A stretch of 64,000 bases of DNA from Amyelois transitella. Lineage: Eukaryota; Arthropoda; Insecta; Lepidoptera; Pyralidae. The stretch is taken from the NCBI RefSeq assembly GCF_032362555.1, contig NC_083510.1, positions 5,421,501 to 5,485,500 on the forward strand. Direction: 5' to 3'. Shown here in pieces: positions 1 through 12,652 of the stretch. Under the pieces are notes generated by a model that worked only from the letters and a program-made list of their open reading frames with translations, had not been told where the DNA came from and made no database searches. The position numbers and the translations under genes were made by a program. Position 1 is the stretch's first letter. Every line of letters begins with the position of its first letter.

Positions 1-93
1 AATCTGTATTTATAATTCTAAGTTATTCAAACCTGTAAATTTCACTCCATAAGTCATTTATTTATTAATTTCAACAAATTATCATAATTTCAG

Positions 94-1729
94 AAAGCTA
101 TTGATGACCTTTTAAGGGAACTGTCGGAAAAAGCAGATTATTCGCAACTCGTGTTTTTGCGAGAAGATATCCAGATGAATTTGGAGAAACTGAGGAAAAG
201 ATTACAAGAAATGTTGGATATTGTGGGTGAACCTCAAGCCGCAGCCGTTGCCAGAAAGGTTAATAAATCAATTGTGTAATAAGATAATTACTTCATGATA
301 CTATCTTTAATAAAATATATTCACACTTTCCATTCCTAGAAATATTTGTACTTTTATAAATTACAAATTACTATTAAGTTCTTTAGAAAAACATTTTTTC
401 CTGAAAATTTCTCTTATTGTCAATAAACATCCAAAACCCAGGCCAATCAGAAACAATGCTTTTATTATAACCTGACCGGAGATCCCTTTTTGTCTCAGAG
501 GTGCACATTTTATCACCGCGTACCATATTCGATAATAAGTGTCATAATTGAGTCATCCCAACAGGTGCACAGGGATACCAACTGTTTGTCCTGCTCTACG
601 CCAGCGTTTATGCACTTGGTGGAGCCTCACAAAGTACCACTACTACCGGCTATGCCAGGAACAAGGCCACCAACGTTAGGCGCAGAATCTCCGGCGAAAG
701 TCGAAGATGGATCCTGTTATCCTGGTCTGCCAATACCGCATCCTAGGGATCCCAGGTTACTGATTTATGATACATAATGTGATAGTGATATTTAAGTAAA
801 AGCAGAATTGAACTATATCAAAAAAAGATTTAGTACCGCAGTCGCCGCTTTTGAATTATTTTATACGAAGTTGTATACAACCCCGCGCGTTCGCACTGCA
901 CTCGAGTTTGTTTATCATGGTTTAGCTATTGGAAAGAAGGAGGCTGTGATCAATAAAATATATTTAAATCAATTTGGAACTTTGTCAATTTCGTAAAGAT
1001 TGAACACATATTTAGCATGCTTGTTTTACGCCCACTATAAATAAAAGTAAATTACAATTGCTTGACCAACAGAGCACACATATGTAATCGATACTGCGGC
1101 GGTTCTCACACCAAAATAACCACTACTATTAGCCGTGTCCCAACCGGCATGATAATAAGCCCAGCAAGACGGGATCCTTCAGTAAGTGCAATTTTTTTTT
1201 CTTAAAAACAAGCAGTTCATCGTTACCTTGTAATTAATTATTGAATTGATTACCTTATGTTAAAATCTGTTTTAAAATCTTTCTCTCTCACATATTAGCG
1301 TGATTCCAGTTACACCCTCCGCCATTAAGCATTGTAGCATAGGGTAAGATAACTTTAAATGTTGGCACTTATTATTCAGGCAAAGACTGGAGACGGAATG
1401 ATAAAGAAACCGTGCATACCATGCAACAAGTCGACAGTACCAAAGGATAAACCACGTAAATGTTCGGAGAGCCCATCTGCGAAAGGTAAAATCTTAGACT
1501 GCTGATATACAAATCTGCCAAGTTAATTTTCTATGGGCAATGAATTGAATATATAAAACTATGTAATTTATTTTTCTTTAAAAGGGTTTTATTTTTATTA
1601 GGCGCATCGGAGCCAGAGGATGATGAAGATTCAGACATGACTCCTGAAGATTTTATGACGTCAATGAACACTGCGGAAATGGATGGGGGCGACACGACGC
1701 CGCCAGTACGCCTTGAAGAAGATATGTAA
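94..1729 (+). CDS. QRICH2: QRICH2-like protein (DUF4795), 3' end of gene
   Basis: Coding exons are 94-258, 565-755, 1073-1181, 1380-1485 and 1602-1729. All have AG/GT borders, phases join without a stop, and the last ends in TAA at 1727-1729. The 5' part lies left of the window, so this is a C-terminal fragment of about 212 residues. Exon 1 reads as a charged amphipathic helix (KAIDDLLRELSEKADYSQL). Exon 2 holds a Cys pair (NCLSC) and a proline-rich run (VPLLPAMPGTRPP). Exon 3 holds NRYCGGSHT, which I associate with the DUF4795 core of vertebrate QRICH2, a protein of the sperm flagellum. The tail is acidic and low-complexity (EPEDDEDSDMTPEDF), as expected for a poorly conserved C-terminus. 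The family assignment is from remembered motifs; a flagellar role in this insect is inference. The next gene converges on it from the right. Confidence 0.75.
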
Positions 1730-1767
1730 TATTTAATTAAAACTTGAATATTATTTAGATCTTTTTT

Positions 1768-1773
1768 AATAAA
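1768..1773 (+). terminator. poly(A) signal AATAAA of the QRICH2-like gene
   Basis: A canonical AATAAA begins 39 bases after the TAA stop and is followed by an A-rich stretch. Position and strand fit the 3' end of the gene just upstream. Confidence 0.6.
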
Positions 1774-2312
1774 AAAATGTATAAAAATTAATCCTTTTAC
1801 TTACGCGCCCTAAAGGGAATATTCCAAATTTTCCCCAGAAACAGTTTTTGCTAAATGCAACGCGGCAAGAGTCGTAGGCAAAAGCTTGAGACGTCACATT
1901 TAAAATTATATTGATTAAAATATCATGAACAATAAAACAAACTGGTGGAAAATATAAACAATTTAATTTAACCTTCAGGTTCATTACACACTTTCCAAAA
2001 GTCTTGAATGAAGAAAAAAAATTCAATGAGTATTTCATTTAATAATCTTAATGCTACTTTGTTTCGTACAAAAATAAAACGTTACAATAATTATCATCTA
2101 CTTAAAAGTACAACATTCAACAATTTATAATTTAGAGAAAGTCACCTTTCTTCTCCCTGTAACAACATCACTGGGGCAGTCTAATAAACACAACAAATAA
2201 GCGACCGGACGCGCGTCACTTTGAGTGTTCTTGTCGGGTCTTAAAGCTTTTAAACTCTATGGACGGGTCCGTAGAGTGAGATGAGTGGCCTACAATAAAA
2301 CGTATGGCACGG
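1774..2312. other. convergent intergenic spacer with no gene seen
   Basis: This AT-rich stretch separates the 3' ends of the QRICH2-like gene (+) and the lipase (-). Open frames here are short and lack splice context or family motifs. It presumably carries the lipase 3' UTR. I could not pick a convincing minus-strand poly(A) signal. Confidence 0.5.
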
Positions 2313-5300
2313 CTACCTTCCACAGTTGTCGTAAAAACTGGCAGACCCTCGATTGGGGATCTCTGCAAACTCACGTTTCGGCGTACATAGTTTGCTGCTG
2401 AAGTCTACGTTACGTTTCCTGAAAATAAAGAAAAGTAAGAAAATAAAAATAAGTTTTATGAAAACATTTACTCATATTTAACTAACGCTACTCGTCGTAC
2501 TCGCTATGTCGTACTTAACATAGGTATGCTACTAAGAATGTTTTTATCACATTTGCCGAGTGCCTGACATAAGGCTGTAATTTTTCGGGCTACGTTTTAC
2601 GGTGCTGTGTTCAAGTCCTTCGCTACCATCATACCCTGGCCGGAATTTGAACCCAAGAAGTTGTGTCTTAGGCGCTAGCGTACACGCACTACGGATAAAG
2701 TCACAGGCTTCTGCAGGTTACATGCAAGTAAAAGAAAAAACGAATAAAAAGTTACCCTCTACTCGGCAGTTCCATCTGGTCCACGATGACTGACTTGACG
2801 TACAGCCGGTCGTTGCACCACAGGATGCACAGAGATCGCGGCTCCAGTACATTCATGTCGTACTCCCACGATAACTCCACCTAATAAAAAAAAAAAATTT
2901 TTTTTTCATCAGTGATCTACAGGGAGAAATAACTATTAAAATAAGTACTACAAATGTTAAAAAAACTCTCCCGTTACCTGCACCTCAATAAGTGACCTTG
3001 GTGACTGTGACTTGTTCACCTGACATTACTGATCACAGGATTATGGTTGGCCACAATCCAGTGATCAGTAATGTCAGGTGAAGCTACTCTCGTCTACCCT
3101 TTGTTAACCTGATAGTAAGGTTAGGTTAACATTGGTTATGTTTCCCTGCTATCAGGTTTACGAAGGATATGAATTTTCTTATACCTATAGTCAGAACCAT
3201 CAGTTCGTAGTGAATTATAGAACTAGGATAGTTTTTACCTTCCTAACTTTTCCTCCTAAGTCCATTGGATGTGTTACCACAATGGTATATGTTGTACCGT
3301 GTTCTAATCTGAAAACAAATTTATTAGTAAACCTTCAAATATAGATTTCTTCGTTAAAAAATGTTTTTAACATGACCATGGACATCATGAATATTCATTC
3401 AATCTTCACAGAGACGCCGTTAAACTTTTGTTTAAAACTTTAGGTATAAATTTATATCAGATTAAAATTAATTATAATATAAAAATAATTTATACCTACC
3501 TACAAAATAATATTGATATATTTAAGAACTCGTAGACAAACTTACTTTACGTAATTGCTAGGAGTGAGATCCATTCCTCTTATCATACCACGATCTGACA
3601 GCAATGTTACTTTTAAGAAACCCTGAAATTATTTAAAATATTTTACAATCTTTGAATAGCATTTATACACAATTTACATAAATGTGCTTGAAATATTGTA
3701 CCTGAACCCACTCCTCTGCTCCTTTGGGATTGGCCAGCTGAATTGACACCTTATAGTGTCGTTCTGTGTATCAAATTTAACGTTTTATTAACAAAAAAAT
3801 CATTACAGACATAAGTATAATAAAAGGCACATAAAGGGACATTTTAATGTTCAAATATTCAAATAAATAGTAATAAATACTCATATTACTATGTGATTTC
3901 TAGCATTTTGAGTCGACTAAGGGATAGTAAACACTTCGTAGAACCATGATCGAAGTCGAGTTAGGTTCCCCTGTTAGCAGGTTCAAATTCAAATTGAAAA
4001 TTATTATTCACGCTCCCGTAGGTCATTCTGGAGTCACATCGTGTTTGATGACCTGTCTCACCCGTTCTTTGATCATGGTTTTCATCACAGGTTACACAAG
4101 TCCCGAACTTACTTTGAGGCTAGCTCAATCTGAGTAATTTGTCTCTTAAATATACATATATTTATTTTCTTTATATATGGCCTCCGGGCGAGGGCTCGGA
4201 GAGTTCATAGAGCTATGAAGACTAAACTTTATTTTTATTTTACTTTATACATTTGGATGACAACAGCAAAATTAGTCCACGACCCTATGAATTTATACAA
4301 AAGTAAATATTATTTCTAATACTAACGGCAAAACGGCAGTTCTTTCCCTGTACTGAGATAATACTTGGCTCCAATAGTCTCTTGCTCTTCCGAAGGATAC
4401 ACCTCGTTTTCCGTTTGGTTGTTTTTGTTCGTAATAAGTCCGGGAGAGCTGTCTGCGTGGAAGCTACAATTTAAAAAAAAATTATAACGTATTTTTCCCC
4501 CTTACAACACAAGTTGAATTTTGAGATTACAAATGAAAAGGTTTTAACAAAAATAGTTACATTCCAGATATGAGAAAGAAAAGATAAATACTCGTAAGAA
4601 ATATTTAAATCAATCAAAGCATATATTATAATATTGAATAACATACCCCATTATCGCACATCCGTGGCCGCAATGAAAACACTTTCCAGCCAAGAAATGT
4701 TGGTATGACGGACATTGATGTCCTATAACATAAATAAAACTATTAATACCCAATAACCTTTAGATCTATTATCTCATTAAATCAGTTATAGTTCCTTACC
4801 TATATAAGGGCATTTTCCGTTAATCGACTCTGTGAATAACTTAATAGCTCTAACGTGATTGCAAGCTACTAATACCCTCGAAGCCTCTTCTAAGCCTTGC
4901 TTAACCAGCGTTAGGGGAACTAATGGTCCCTCGGTAAGGTCACAACCTGGCTGTTCCTTGCCATTATTCGGGTAAAAGTCCAAGTGTCCCACGGGTTGGG
5001 ACATCCCGTATCCTGCCATAAACACAAAATCTGTCGCACGTGTGAAATAAACACGTCGGTCAATTAGTCGGAATATGCGACAAAATAATATATATTCATA
5101 AACTATATACATGAATGAATGAACGATTTCGAAGCGAAAAGCACGGTTTATTTACATAAATACATATATAATTAAGTATCGGTTAGTAAATTAATGAACA
5201 AGAGCAACAAAGCTTTGTAGTCTTGCCACACAGTACCTGACACTATATGATACAGGTAAACAGAACTGTTGCTGTCCGGATTTCCTTAAAGCAAAGACAA

Positions 5301-8300
5301 ATGTGACAAGTGTGTGAGTTAAATATTTACTACGATTACATATCGTTTTATTACACACATTGGAAAGAGCCAATTTAATCTGTGATGCCATCTTGTGATC
5401 GCGCGGTAAACATCCAAGGATTTATATCATATAGCGTCTTAATTCTGTGTGACAGACTATAATAAACATAAAATTGGTAGTCAATTTTAATTATTAAATG
5501 ATTATAAACATGAACTATATACGGGTGGAGCTCAAATGATTATAACAAGCGTATGTGCATAAAAATGATAAATGAATATTTACGCTTGGGGCATTACCTA
5601 AGAGGAATATGCTCTTTCCATCAGTGTGTATGACATCTACGAGTTGAGCATCTGAAGGGTCCAACCTCACGTGGGTGGGCATACCTTGGAAGTAAGGCTC
5701 AGCTGGGTCCAGGCCCGTAATCCTTCCTAAGCCCTAGGGAATTACAAGCTAAATCAAAGACAATATGAAGACTCAATAGTGCTTATTGACTTAATTGCAT
5801 GTAAATAGCGGTCGTTAGTCCAGGGGTCACTTACTTGAATTCTCTCGCCCGCGTAGCCGGCTGTGTGAGCTCCTAAAGAATGACCTATAATGTGGACATC
5901 TAACGGGTTCAGTCCATATTCTTTCTGTGAACAGATAAAATTAAGTTCTTTTACATTTTAAAACTTCATTATTTACACAAATTTATTTAAGGAAATTTCC
6001 AAATATGCTATTTATGTTAATTAATTCAAAGCAAAATTAGCAATATTGCAGAATGAAGCATTATTAAGTCATCTTTTCATTTCACTCACTTGTAAAGTAT
6101 TGATGAAATGCGCCACCTCCAGCCCCACGAGCCTGGTGTTAGCCGTGGCTTGCGTGTACAACGGCAGACTGCCTCCAGCCCAGTCCACCACTACCACGTT
6201 AAAATCTCCTGCCTTCACCAATTCATCTTTCATCTCACTGACCTGGAATTTGTAGGCAAAACATCTTCATCTTCAAAGCAAACCAATTAAATAATGCGAA
6301 ATGTTCCATTTATTATCATTACATTTACCAATTTATGTACACCGAAAATATAGGAATGATAAGCACAAGAATCAAAAGTTTCTGCATGTTTCTAAAGAAA
6401 TCACTTCCAGCAGTCCCAAGACAGTTATTGCATGCTATATTGTTGATTTAAGTATCTAGTAGTACCTAGTAGTAATCTACCGATAAAGGTAAACAAATTT
6501 ATCACTTTTTAAGAATTTATCAGGTGACCTCATAAATACTACATAAAATAAAATACTATTTTTGCTGTACATATTTTCACTTTCTCTGCATTCCTAAGAA
6601 TACGGTACTTGCGTCGTAAATTTTAAATTCTATAGGATTTCTGGAATTTTCTACGTCGGGTAAGTAACACAAAGTAGCCATTTAGCAGAGACGAGTTTCT
6701 TTACTACTTTCCCAATAAGTTGTTGCCTTGTGAACTCAATTACTTTATAATGAACCGGTTGAATGCTTCCAGTGAAAAGAAATACTGACCCAATTAGAGA
6801 GAGGAGTGTCAATGAACCCGTGGATGATCATCTTGGTCAATCGCTGGGGGTTGAAGTTAGACTTCGCTATTGTTTTATTCACGTTAACGTTTAATATCTG
6901 TCCGTCGGTGGGATTTTTCTTCGTGTAGAGGATGAACCTGAAATAGAATGTAGTAAAAAATTACTTAATTTATACAAATCACTATGTATACAAAAACGTT
7001 ACTTATATTAGGACGCGTTTCTGTTCTTCAAATAAAAATACTAGCACACTGCATACGTAAGTAAATATTCTTTTTTTTTAACTATTTTAGGTTGTCCTTG
7101 GTGATAGTATAATAACGACTAGATATAGCTTCTACTTAATGAATACTAGCCTCTTGTTGTTTTTTTAAATACTTACAATAATTTTGCACATCAGTTGGTA
7201 TGCGGTTACCACAGATAGAGATGACATTATTTGCAAGCACGCATTGTAGAAAATTCATACATTTCCAAAAGAAAAAAATAGCCTAAAATAAATTTATGTA
7301 AAGAGGCCTTTGTTTGGCAAGGCCGATCGGATAAAACAGACGTACGTAATAAATAATAGGTACCTCGTGTTGATAACGACTCTTGGCAAAGGAAAGACGT
7401 TGAATGGCCGGTGTATGAGGTGATACCAACTCCTGGTGATGTTCAGACACCCGAGCTCGTCGTAACATCGGGTTTCGTTTTCAACTGAAATTAACATTTT
7501 AATGTGAAATTAGTATTAAAAGATGATCGGATACAACAGACAATGGAGTAAGATGTTAATAAAAAACGTAAAAATGGAAGAACTAAGTAGATAGAAAACT
7601 AGATGACATATCCATTATCTAATACCTACCCCAATAGACAGTGAAATGGTAAAGCCTTTTGTAAAAAATCTTATTTAGAGTGTGTGCAATTTCTTAACAT
7701 CACCATTTTCTAAAAAGGTATTTTATTTGACCCTTGCTCCAATAGCAATTACAGTCAATGTTATCACGTAAATATAATAGGTAAACCAAATGTATTTAAA
7801 GGTTTTTATGTCCAATATAATAACATAACTAATTGTTAAATTATTATTACAAAGCTATAAGCTAGTCGCAACCAGCAAAACTAATTGTCATTATTTATAG
7901 TTAAAAATATTATAGTAACGAAGAAAATTACTTTTTACACGTAAAATGTCAGTAACAGATAGTTATTCAGGATATACGACTGTGCTTTCTTTTTCTGAGC
8001 GTAAAATTAGAATAATTCTTGACCACGACTAATCGAAGCCGCAAGTAGACATAAGTAACAAAAACAACTTGTAATATGTATGTCTACACTATACAAAGAC
8101 AATACTTAAGCAACAAATGTATGTAAGCCAGTTAGTTAAGGAATATTTGCATATACTCTGTGCCAACTTGGGTTTGGTACCTAAACATTTAAAACTTTGA
8201 CATGCCCATACTCTAAAACCTTTCAGTGAGCACAATGAAATCCATAAACCTTAATCACTCCATTAGTTGAGCGGACATGAATATTTAGGTATACATTGCA

Positions 8301-9184
8301 GAAGAGAATTAACTAAAAGGTCAAGGCCTTCCACGTAGTATCAGTTAGACCACTACAACATTCCTCAAACTACTTTATAATCGTCTTAAAATAAAGATAA
8401 CAAGCTTAAGATATTCGTGCCGTGTAGTTTCCGAAATAGGACCACTAAGGGATAGGCTTATAAACTCGGGATTCTACTAGTGCGCGATGGGTTAGCAACC
8501 TGTTACTATTTGAAGTTTCAATTCTATTATAAAGCAATACGTGGGTTTTCCATTCTTTTCACCACTGTTCGCTCTGTCTACCCTGCAAAAAAATATAGTC
8601 GTGATAATATTTATGTAAAGATATTAGACTGAAGATAACAATCTTCAGCTATAATATTGTGCTTTGTTTGCCTTATTTTTCTTAAATCAGCAGCAGTCTT
8701 TTATTTTTAGTCACCCGGAAATTACACGGATCAAGTACACTTGTCACCTTCAATGTGTACATAGTGGTGTCATCTTAACGAATAATAAGCAAAAGTATGG
8801 CTAAGCCTCGTGGATCTGCTGGAAGAGGTTTACACAGGTCATACAGATTGGAATGATCTGAAACTAATATGGTTTTCTCTTTCCTCTTTCTTTCTCTCTT
8901 TCCCGTTTATTGACCAACGCACCTTAAATATCACTGAAATGACGAGTTTCTGGAAATATATTTACTAGAAGACCCCAAGAAATGGCGTCACCTACCAACT
9001 TCGCTTCGCTGCGTTGCAACAGTAATTATTACATACATGGTAGCCACGGTATGTTGACCTCGATCCGGTCGGAGCGCGCCCAGTTGAACGGGTCAAGAAT
9101 TCCGGCAAACGCTGGTTGCAGCCCAAGAAGTATGCACCACAGCATCACGCGAAGGTGTCTGTCAGTCAAATGCAGACGGAGCAT
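2313..9184 (-). CDS. secreted pancreatic-type triacylglycerol lipase with PLAT domain
   Basis: Fourteen coding exons in transcript order: 9184-9037, 7484-7364, 6937-6790, 6242-6090, 5924-5835, 5733-5598, 5012-4800, 4722-4647, 4463-4327, 3763-3702, 3622-3546, 3308-3239, 2880-2756, 2418-2313. They sum to 1662 nt, giving 553 aa and TAG. Residues 13-27 are a hydrophobic signal peptide ending AFA. The catalytic domain shows CYDELGC, the oxyanion-region HGF, the nucleophile elbow GHSLG (Ser206), GLDPAEP (Asp229) and VACNHVR (His318), so the full triad of the pancreatic lipase family is present. The Cys289-Cys316 loop corresponds to the lid. Residues about 408-553 ([13 protein letters not shown] to NCGR) form a PLAT/LH2 beta-sandwich. 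It should hydrolyse neutral or phospho-lipids outside the cell, for example in gut or haemolymph; the exact substrate is unknown. Many insect neutral lipases that I recall lack PLAT, so its presence is noteworthy. The first in-frame Met before the signal peptide was taken as start. Intron 1 carries a SINE-like insertion and a further intron a hairpin. Confidence 0.92.
3015..3082. repeat. perfect 22-bp inverted repeat (hairpin) in a lipase intron
   Basis: The arms 3015-3036 (starts TTCACCTGACATT) and 3061-3082 are exact reverse complements. The 24-base centre can pair a little further (GGATT with AATCC). It lies between the exons at 3239-3308 and 2756-2880. No flanking duplication or transposon ends were recognised. 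Confidence 0.85.
8417..8618 (+). repeat. SINE-like lepidopteran repeat, diverged copy
   Basis: It begins with GTGCCGTGT and continues through GGACCACTAAGGGATAGGC, GGGTTAGCAACCTGTTACT and GCTCTGTCTACCCTGC, ending in an AT-rich tail. Part of the head (the CTCCATCTCTTTC region) is missing compared with the fuller copies at 9951-10214 and 42535-42805. It sits in intron 1 of the lipase gene, antisense to it. Confidence 0.8.
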
Positions 9185-9286
9185 CGCTGGTGACCTGAAA
9201 TTTGCAATAATATCTAAATAAAAATAAAAAAATGTACATTTAAACTCTATAGGAATCCAATGGACATAAATCAAATACAACATTTA

Positions 9287-9379
9287 ACATACATACATAT
9301 TATCACATCTATATCTCTTGCGGGGTAGACACAGCCAACAGTTTCGAAAATACCAATAGGCCACGTTCAGCTGTTTGAA
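9287..9379 (-). repeat. SINE-like repeat, 3' fragment
   Basis: Read on the minus strand this is the last third of the family: CAGCTGAACGTGGCC, the hairpin region, CTACCCCGCAAGAG and a TATG-type tail (plus-strand CATACATACAT). It lies just upstream of the lipase start. Confidence 0.75.
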
Positions 9380-9950
9380 GAATAATTATATAAATAAAGC
9401 ATTAAATAAATAAACAATTTAAATAGAGTATTCGGGAATATTCAACAAAGAAAGTAGTACAGGCCACTTGTAAATGCATTTTATATTCGAAAGAAAAACA
9501 AGCATCACAATCTTATATTACCTAGTAACTAAAATAACTACAGAGGAACCTTACATAACCTACTGGATATGAATATTATAACACCTTACAGCATAATTAC
9601 ATCTTGGTACGTGCAAATTTTATTAGCATAAAGGCTTTCTTACATAATCAAAAAACAATATAATGCAGCTTAATGCACCTAATCTCAATATAGGTTTAGA
9701 TTTTTATCAAATAATTTTATTAGCTCAGTAGATGGTCTTATCTAAGAGACAGTCACTGTGTCGTAACGGTTAAGTAGGAACTCGCTACCCGCACAGTACG
9801 TAGTAACCTTAACAAAATGTTAATTACCCGCACGTAGTTTTTACTAATATCGGAAAGGGATTATTGAACCTTGAAAATTAAAGCCAATTCTGTGAACAAC
9901 TTACAGTTATCATGCAAAGCAAATATATGTATATAGTAATAGTATTATGT
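9380..9950. other. AT-rich stretch, no gene seen
   Basis: This lies upstream of the first lipase coding exon, between two repeat copies, and could hold the lipase promoter or 5' UTR exons. I see no TATA box, conserved frame or repeat that I can name. Confidence 0.4.
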
Positions 9951-10214
9951 ATAACATACATATACATATGGTCACGCCTATATCCCTTGCGGGGTAGACA
10001 GAGCCAAAAGTCTTGAAAAGACTGAATGGCCACATTCAGCTATTTGGCTTAACGATAGAATTGAGATTCAACACGTGACAGGTTGCTAGCCCATCGCCTA
10101 AAAAAGAATCCCAAGTTTGTAAGCCTATCCCTTAGTCGCCTTTTACGACATCCATGGGAAAGAGATGGAGTGGTCCTATTCTTTTTTGTATTGGTGCCGG
10201 GAACCACACGGCAC
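9951..10214 (-). repeat. SINE-like repeat, near full-length copy
   Basis: On the minus strand it runs from the head GTGCCGTGTGGTTCCCGGCA through GGACCACTCCATCTCTTTC, GGCGACTAAGGGATAGGC and GGCGATGGGCTAGCAACCTG to TCTACCCCGCAAGGGATATA and a tail of TATG units. With 42535-42805 it is one of the two best copies and serves as the reference for this family here. It has no long open frame and looks like a Pol III-type short retroelement, but I cannot place A and B boxes with confidence. Confidence 0.85.
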
Positions 10215-10624
10215 GATATGTATAAAATTTATTATATTGAAGAAAAATTCTACGTTAAGACATTGAGCTGTTGATCATTACTCTATTTTTCAATCTGAAG
10301 TCCACCATTGAGGCAGCTAAACGTGGTTATCAAGTCTTGTGAGTAATGGCTCTGCTAACCCCGTAAGGAATAAAGGATAAATGTTGGTTATATTTATTAT
10401 GCTAGGAACTAATTTAAAGAATGTTAATATTCACGCTGTTAAAATTGACTTTCAAACATTTTCATACTGTGACTTACAATAAAAAAAATACTCCTAATGG
10501 GTAAATGAAAGGTAAAATAAAAACCAATGTTTTTTTTCATCAACCAATGGTTATTTTGGAAATTTATCATCAACAAGTAGATTCTCTGTATTCTATCGAA
10601 TAGATAGATGATTGACTTTTTTAA

Positions 10625-10695
10625 TATTTATATAACCACGTCTATATCCCTTGCAGGGTATACAGAGCCAGCAGTCTTGAAAGTCTGATAGGCCA
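10625..10695 (-). repeat. SINE-like repeat, 3' fragment
   Basis: Contains the minus-strand family tail (CTGGCTCTGTATACCCTGC, then GGGATATAGACGTGG). It is the third minus-oriented copy in a row within 1.4 kb. Confidence 0.7.
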
Positions 10696-12461
10696 GACAG
10701 ATATTTGATATTGATTGTCTGCTAAAATATTGCAATTTAATAATGAAGTTCAAATGAGCAAATTAACAGTGCAGACAGGTTCCAATCAGAGTTGCTTCCA
10801 GGTCGATCAGGAGTATTCAGATTACGTTTAAGCTATGTTACAATGACGTTTACGTGTTGTAACCGATATTAAGATAGTAATTTGACGTATAGCAGCGTCC
10901 AGCGTGCGCCCGACTTCCTCCCGCCGCGCGGCGTTTCCTTGCGGCCCGGGAACGCGGAAGGCACAGCAAGATTATTACTCACGTGGATTATGCAATAAAT
11001 ATTATTTTATCTGCCCTTACAAATATGAATAACAAATTACGTGAAAATCTTTTAATTATTATTATCAAATGATTTTCTCTCTCTCCAATAACTTAACTAC
11101 GGCTATAGCTTTTGTGCCCAAGCCAGAGTTTGAACCATTTGAACTACTGATAGGTGATAGTAAAGAATAGGACGTATCTCTTGTATTAATGATTACCTAA
11201 GTACATATCTTAACTAGAATAATGTCGGCGGAAAAATTATACACTTCATTTCTCGATTAGAATCCTAAGTTTATAAATGTTTTAGGAAGTTGTTAAATTG
11301 GGGTTCCTGTTATTTTTCGGTGACGTTTATAACTATATAGCTTTCTGACTTCGGTTATGAATAGGTATCTATATATACCTATTTTACGAAGCAAGTACAT
11401 AAATATCGTGGAAACAAGAATTGAATTGAAGATCCGAAACATTAAACGGTTCTTTTATTACTTAAACATCGATATTATGTTGCATGTTGTTATTTCATCA
11501 AAGTATAACAAATTGATTTGTCTAATCGACTCCATCGTGAACTTGACCTATTGTTCAATTAATAGCATTCCATTGAATCCATGTCCTCAATGGTAAAGGT
11601 GATGAAATATAGAGTTGAGTATGAAGAATTATTTTAAATATTTTTAGAAGAAATGTATTATTTCTTATATTTATAAAGAACAGTAATATTAACCAGCAGG
11701 TGAAATATACACTTTTAAGACTCCACTTATTATGATGTTTTCAAAGAAGGGGTTAGTTAGTGGCTTTACGTTCAATGTTAATTTGGTAGGAATGAAAACG
11801 ACTTGTTTTTAAGAAAATTTATTGAAAATAAATATATGCACAATAAATTGTACATATTTATTTATTCTATTGGTTGAATGACATATCAAGTGTACACTGA
11901 GTGTGAAGATTTAAATATGGTATAAAGGTTTCTTATATGAAAACGGGTGCACTAAGATAGAATTTTCCAAAATTTTCACGCTAATAAACGGGATTTGTTT
12001 ACGTTTTTTATTTTAACGCGAGCGGAATCGCGGCCATATTCTCGTTTTATATAAATAATCGATGTACCCATTGGGTGGTTTCGTGTTCACACAATTTATT
12101 ATAGTGATAATTAATGGTCGTTTGTTATACACATTACAACACCAAGAATACTTTTGTATTCTTTGTCTCTAAGATACTTCACAAAAAGTTCTCCCATAAA
12201 TTCTTACATAATTGCCATAGATATTACATCAAAGATAAGATGTTTACCGCCATTGTTCGTAAACTTTCTTCAATTATGTGTTGAAAGATATTAAATTTGA
12301 TAATTTTCTGTATAAACAAATGTTACGTCTCATCACAGAAATGCTTGTTCCTCTCTTAAGGATTAAAAATTTCAAACGTTCATATGTGAGTTCAGACCGT
12401 GTAAGAAGAGACTGTAGAATTAAATAAATTGTATTATTTATACAATGTCCATTCTCTCATC
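10696..12461. other. gene-free stretch with a GC-rich patch
   Basis: Mostly AT-rich. A patch at about 10895-10975 is strongly GC-rich (CCGCCGCGCGGCG and GCGGCCCGGGAACGCGG) and stands out from its surroundings. On the minus strand the patch is open in one frame, but no acceptor site or known motif is visible. It may be a promoter or CpG-rich first exon of an untranslated transcript. Confidence 0.4.
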
Positions 12462-12652
12462 TCTTGATCAAATTAAGGGCGTCCTGGTAAAGGGTCAGGT
12501 CAAAAGTACCCGAAACCGCCGAGCTTGCATGAAGAGAGTTATGAATGTGGATGAAGCAAAGGAAGTGTGCAGGGATCGTGGCAAGTGGAAAGAGGTAGTC
12601 TCTGCCTACCCCTCCAAGAAAGAGGCGTGATTTTATGTATGTATGTATGTCC
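12462..12652 (+). mobile_element. LINE 3' end (RTE-like), with (TATG)n tail
   Basis: A frame reads VMNVDEAKEVCRDRGKWKEV, then VVSAYPSKKEA and a stop, immediately followed by TTTTATGTATGTATGTATGT. A reading frame ending directly before a tetranucleotide tail is typical of RTE-clade LINE 3' ends. Two degraded relatives occur at 20185-20310 and 24585-24660. Assignment to RTE is from layout, not a search. Confidence 0.6.

Noticed and set aside
1766-2038. 90-codon minus frame downstream of the QRICH2-like gene
   Set aside because: AT-driven composition with no motif; it overlaps the poly(A) region of the gene on the other strand.
9185-9283. Upstream in-frame Met for the lipase (MLYLIYVHWIP)
   Set aside because: It would place a long non-signal stretch before a clear signal peptide, and the region is AT-rich with an intervening TCACCAG-type context. 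The Met at 9184 gives a normal secreted lipase N-terminus.
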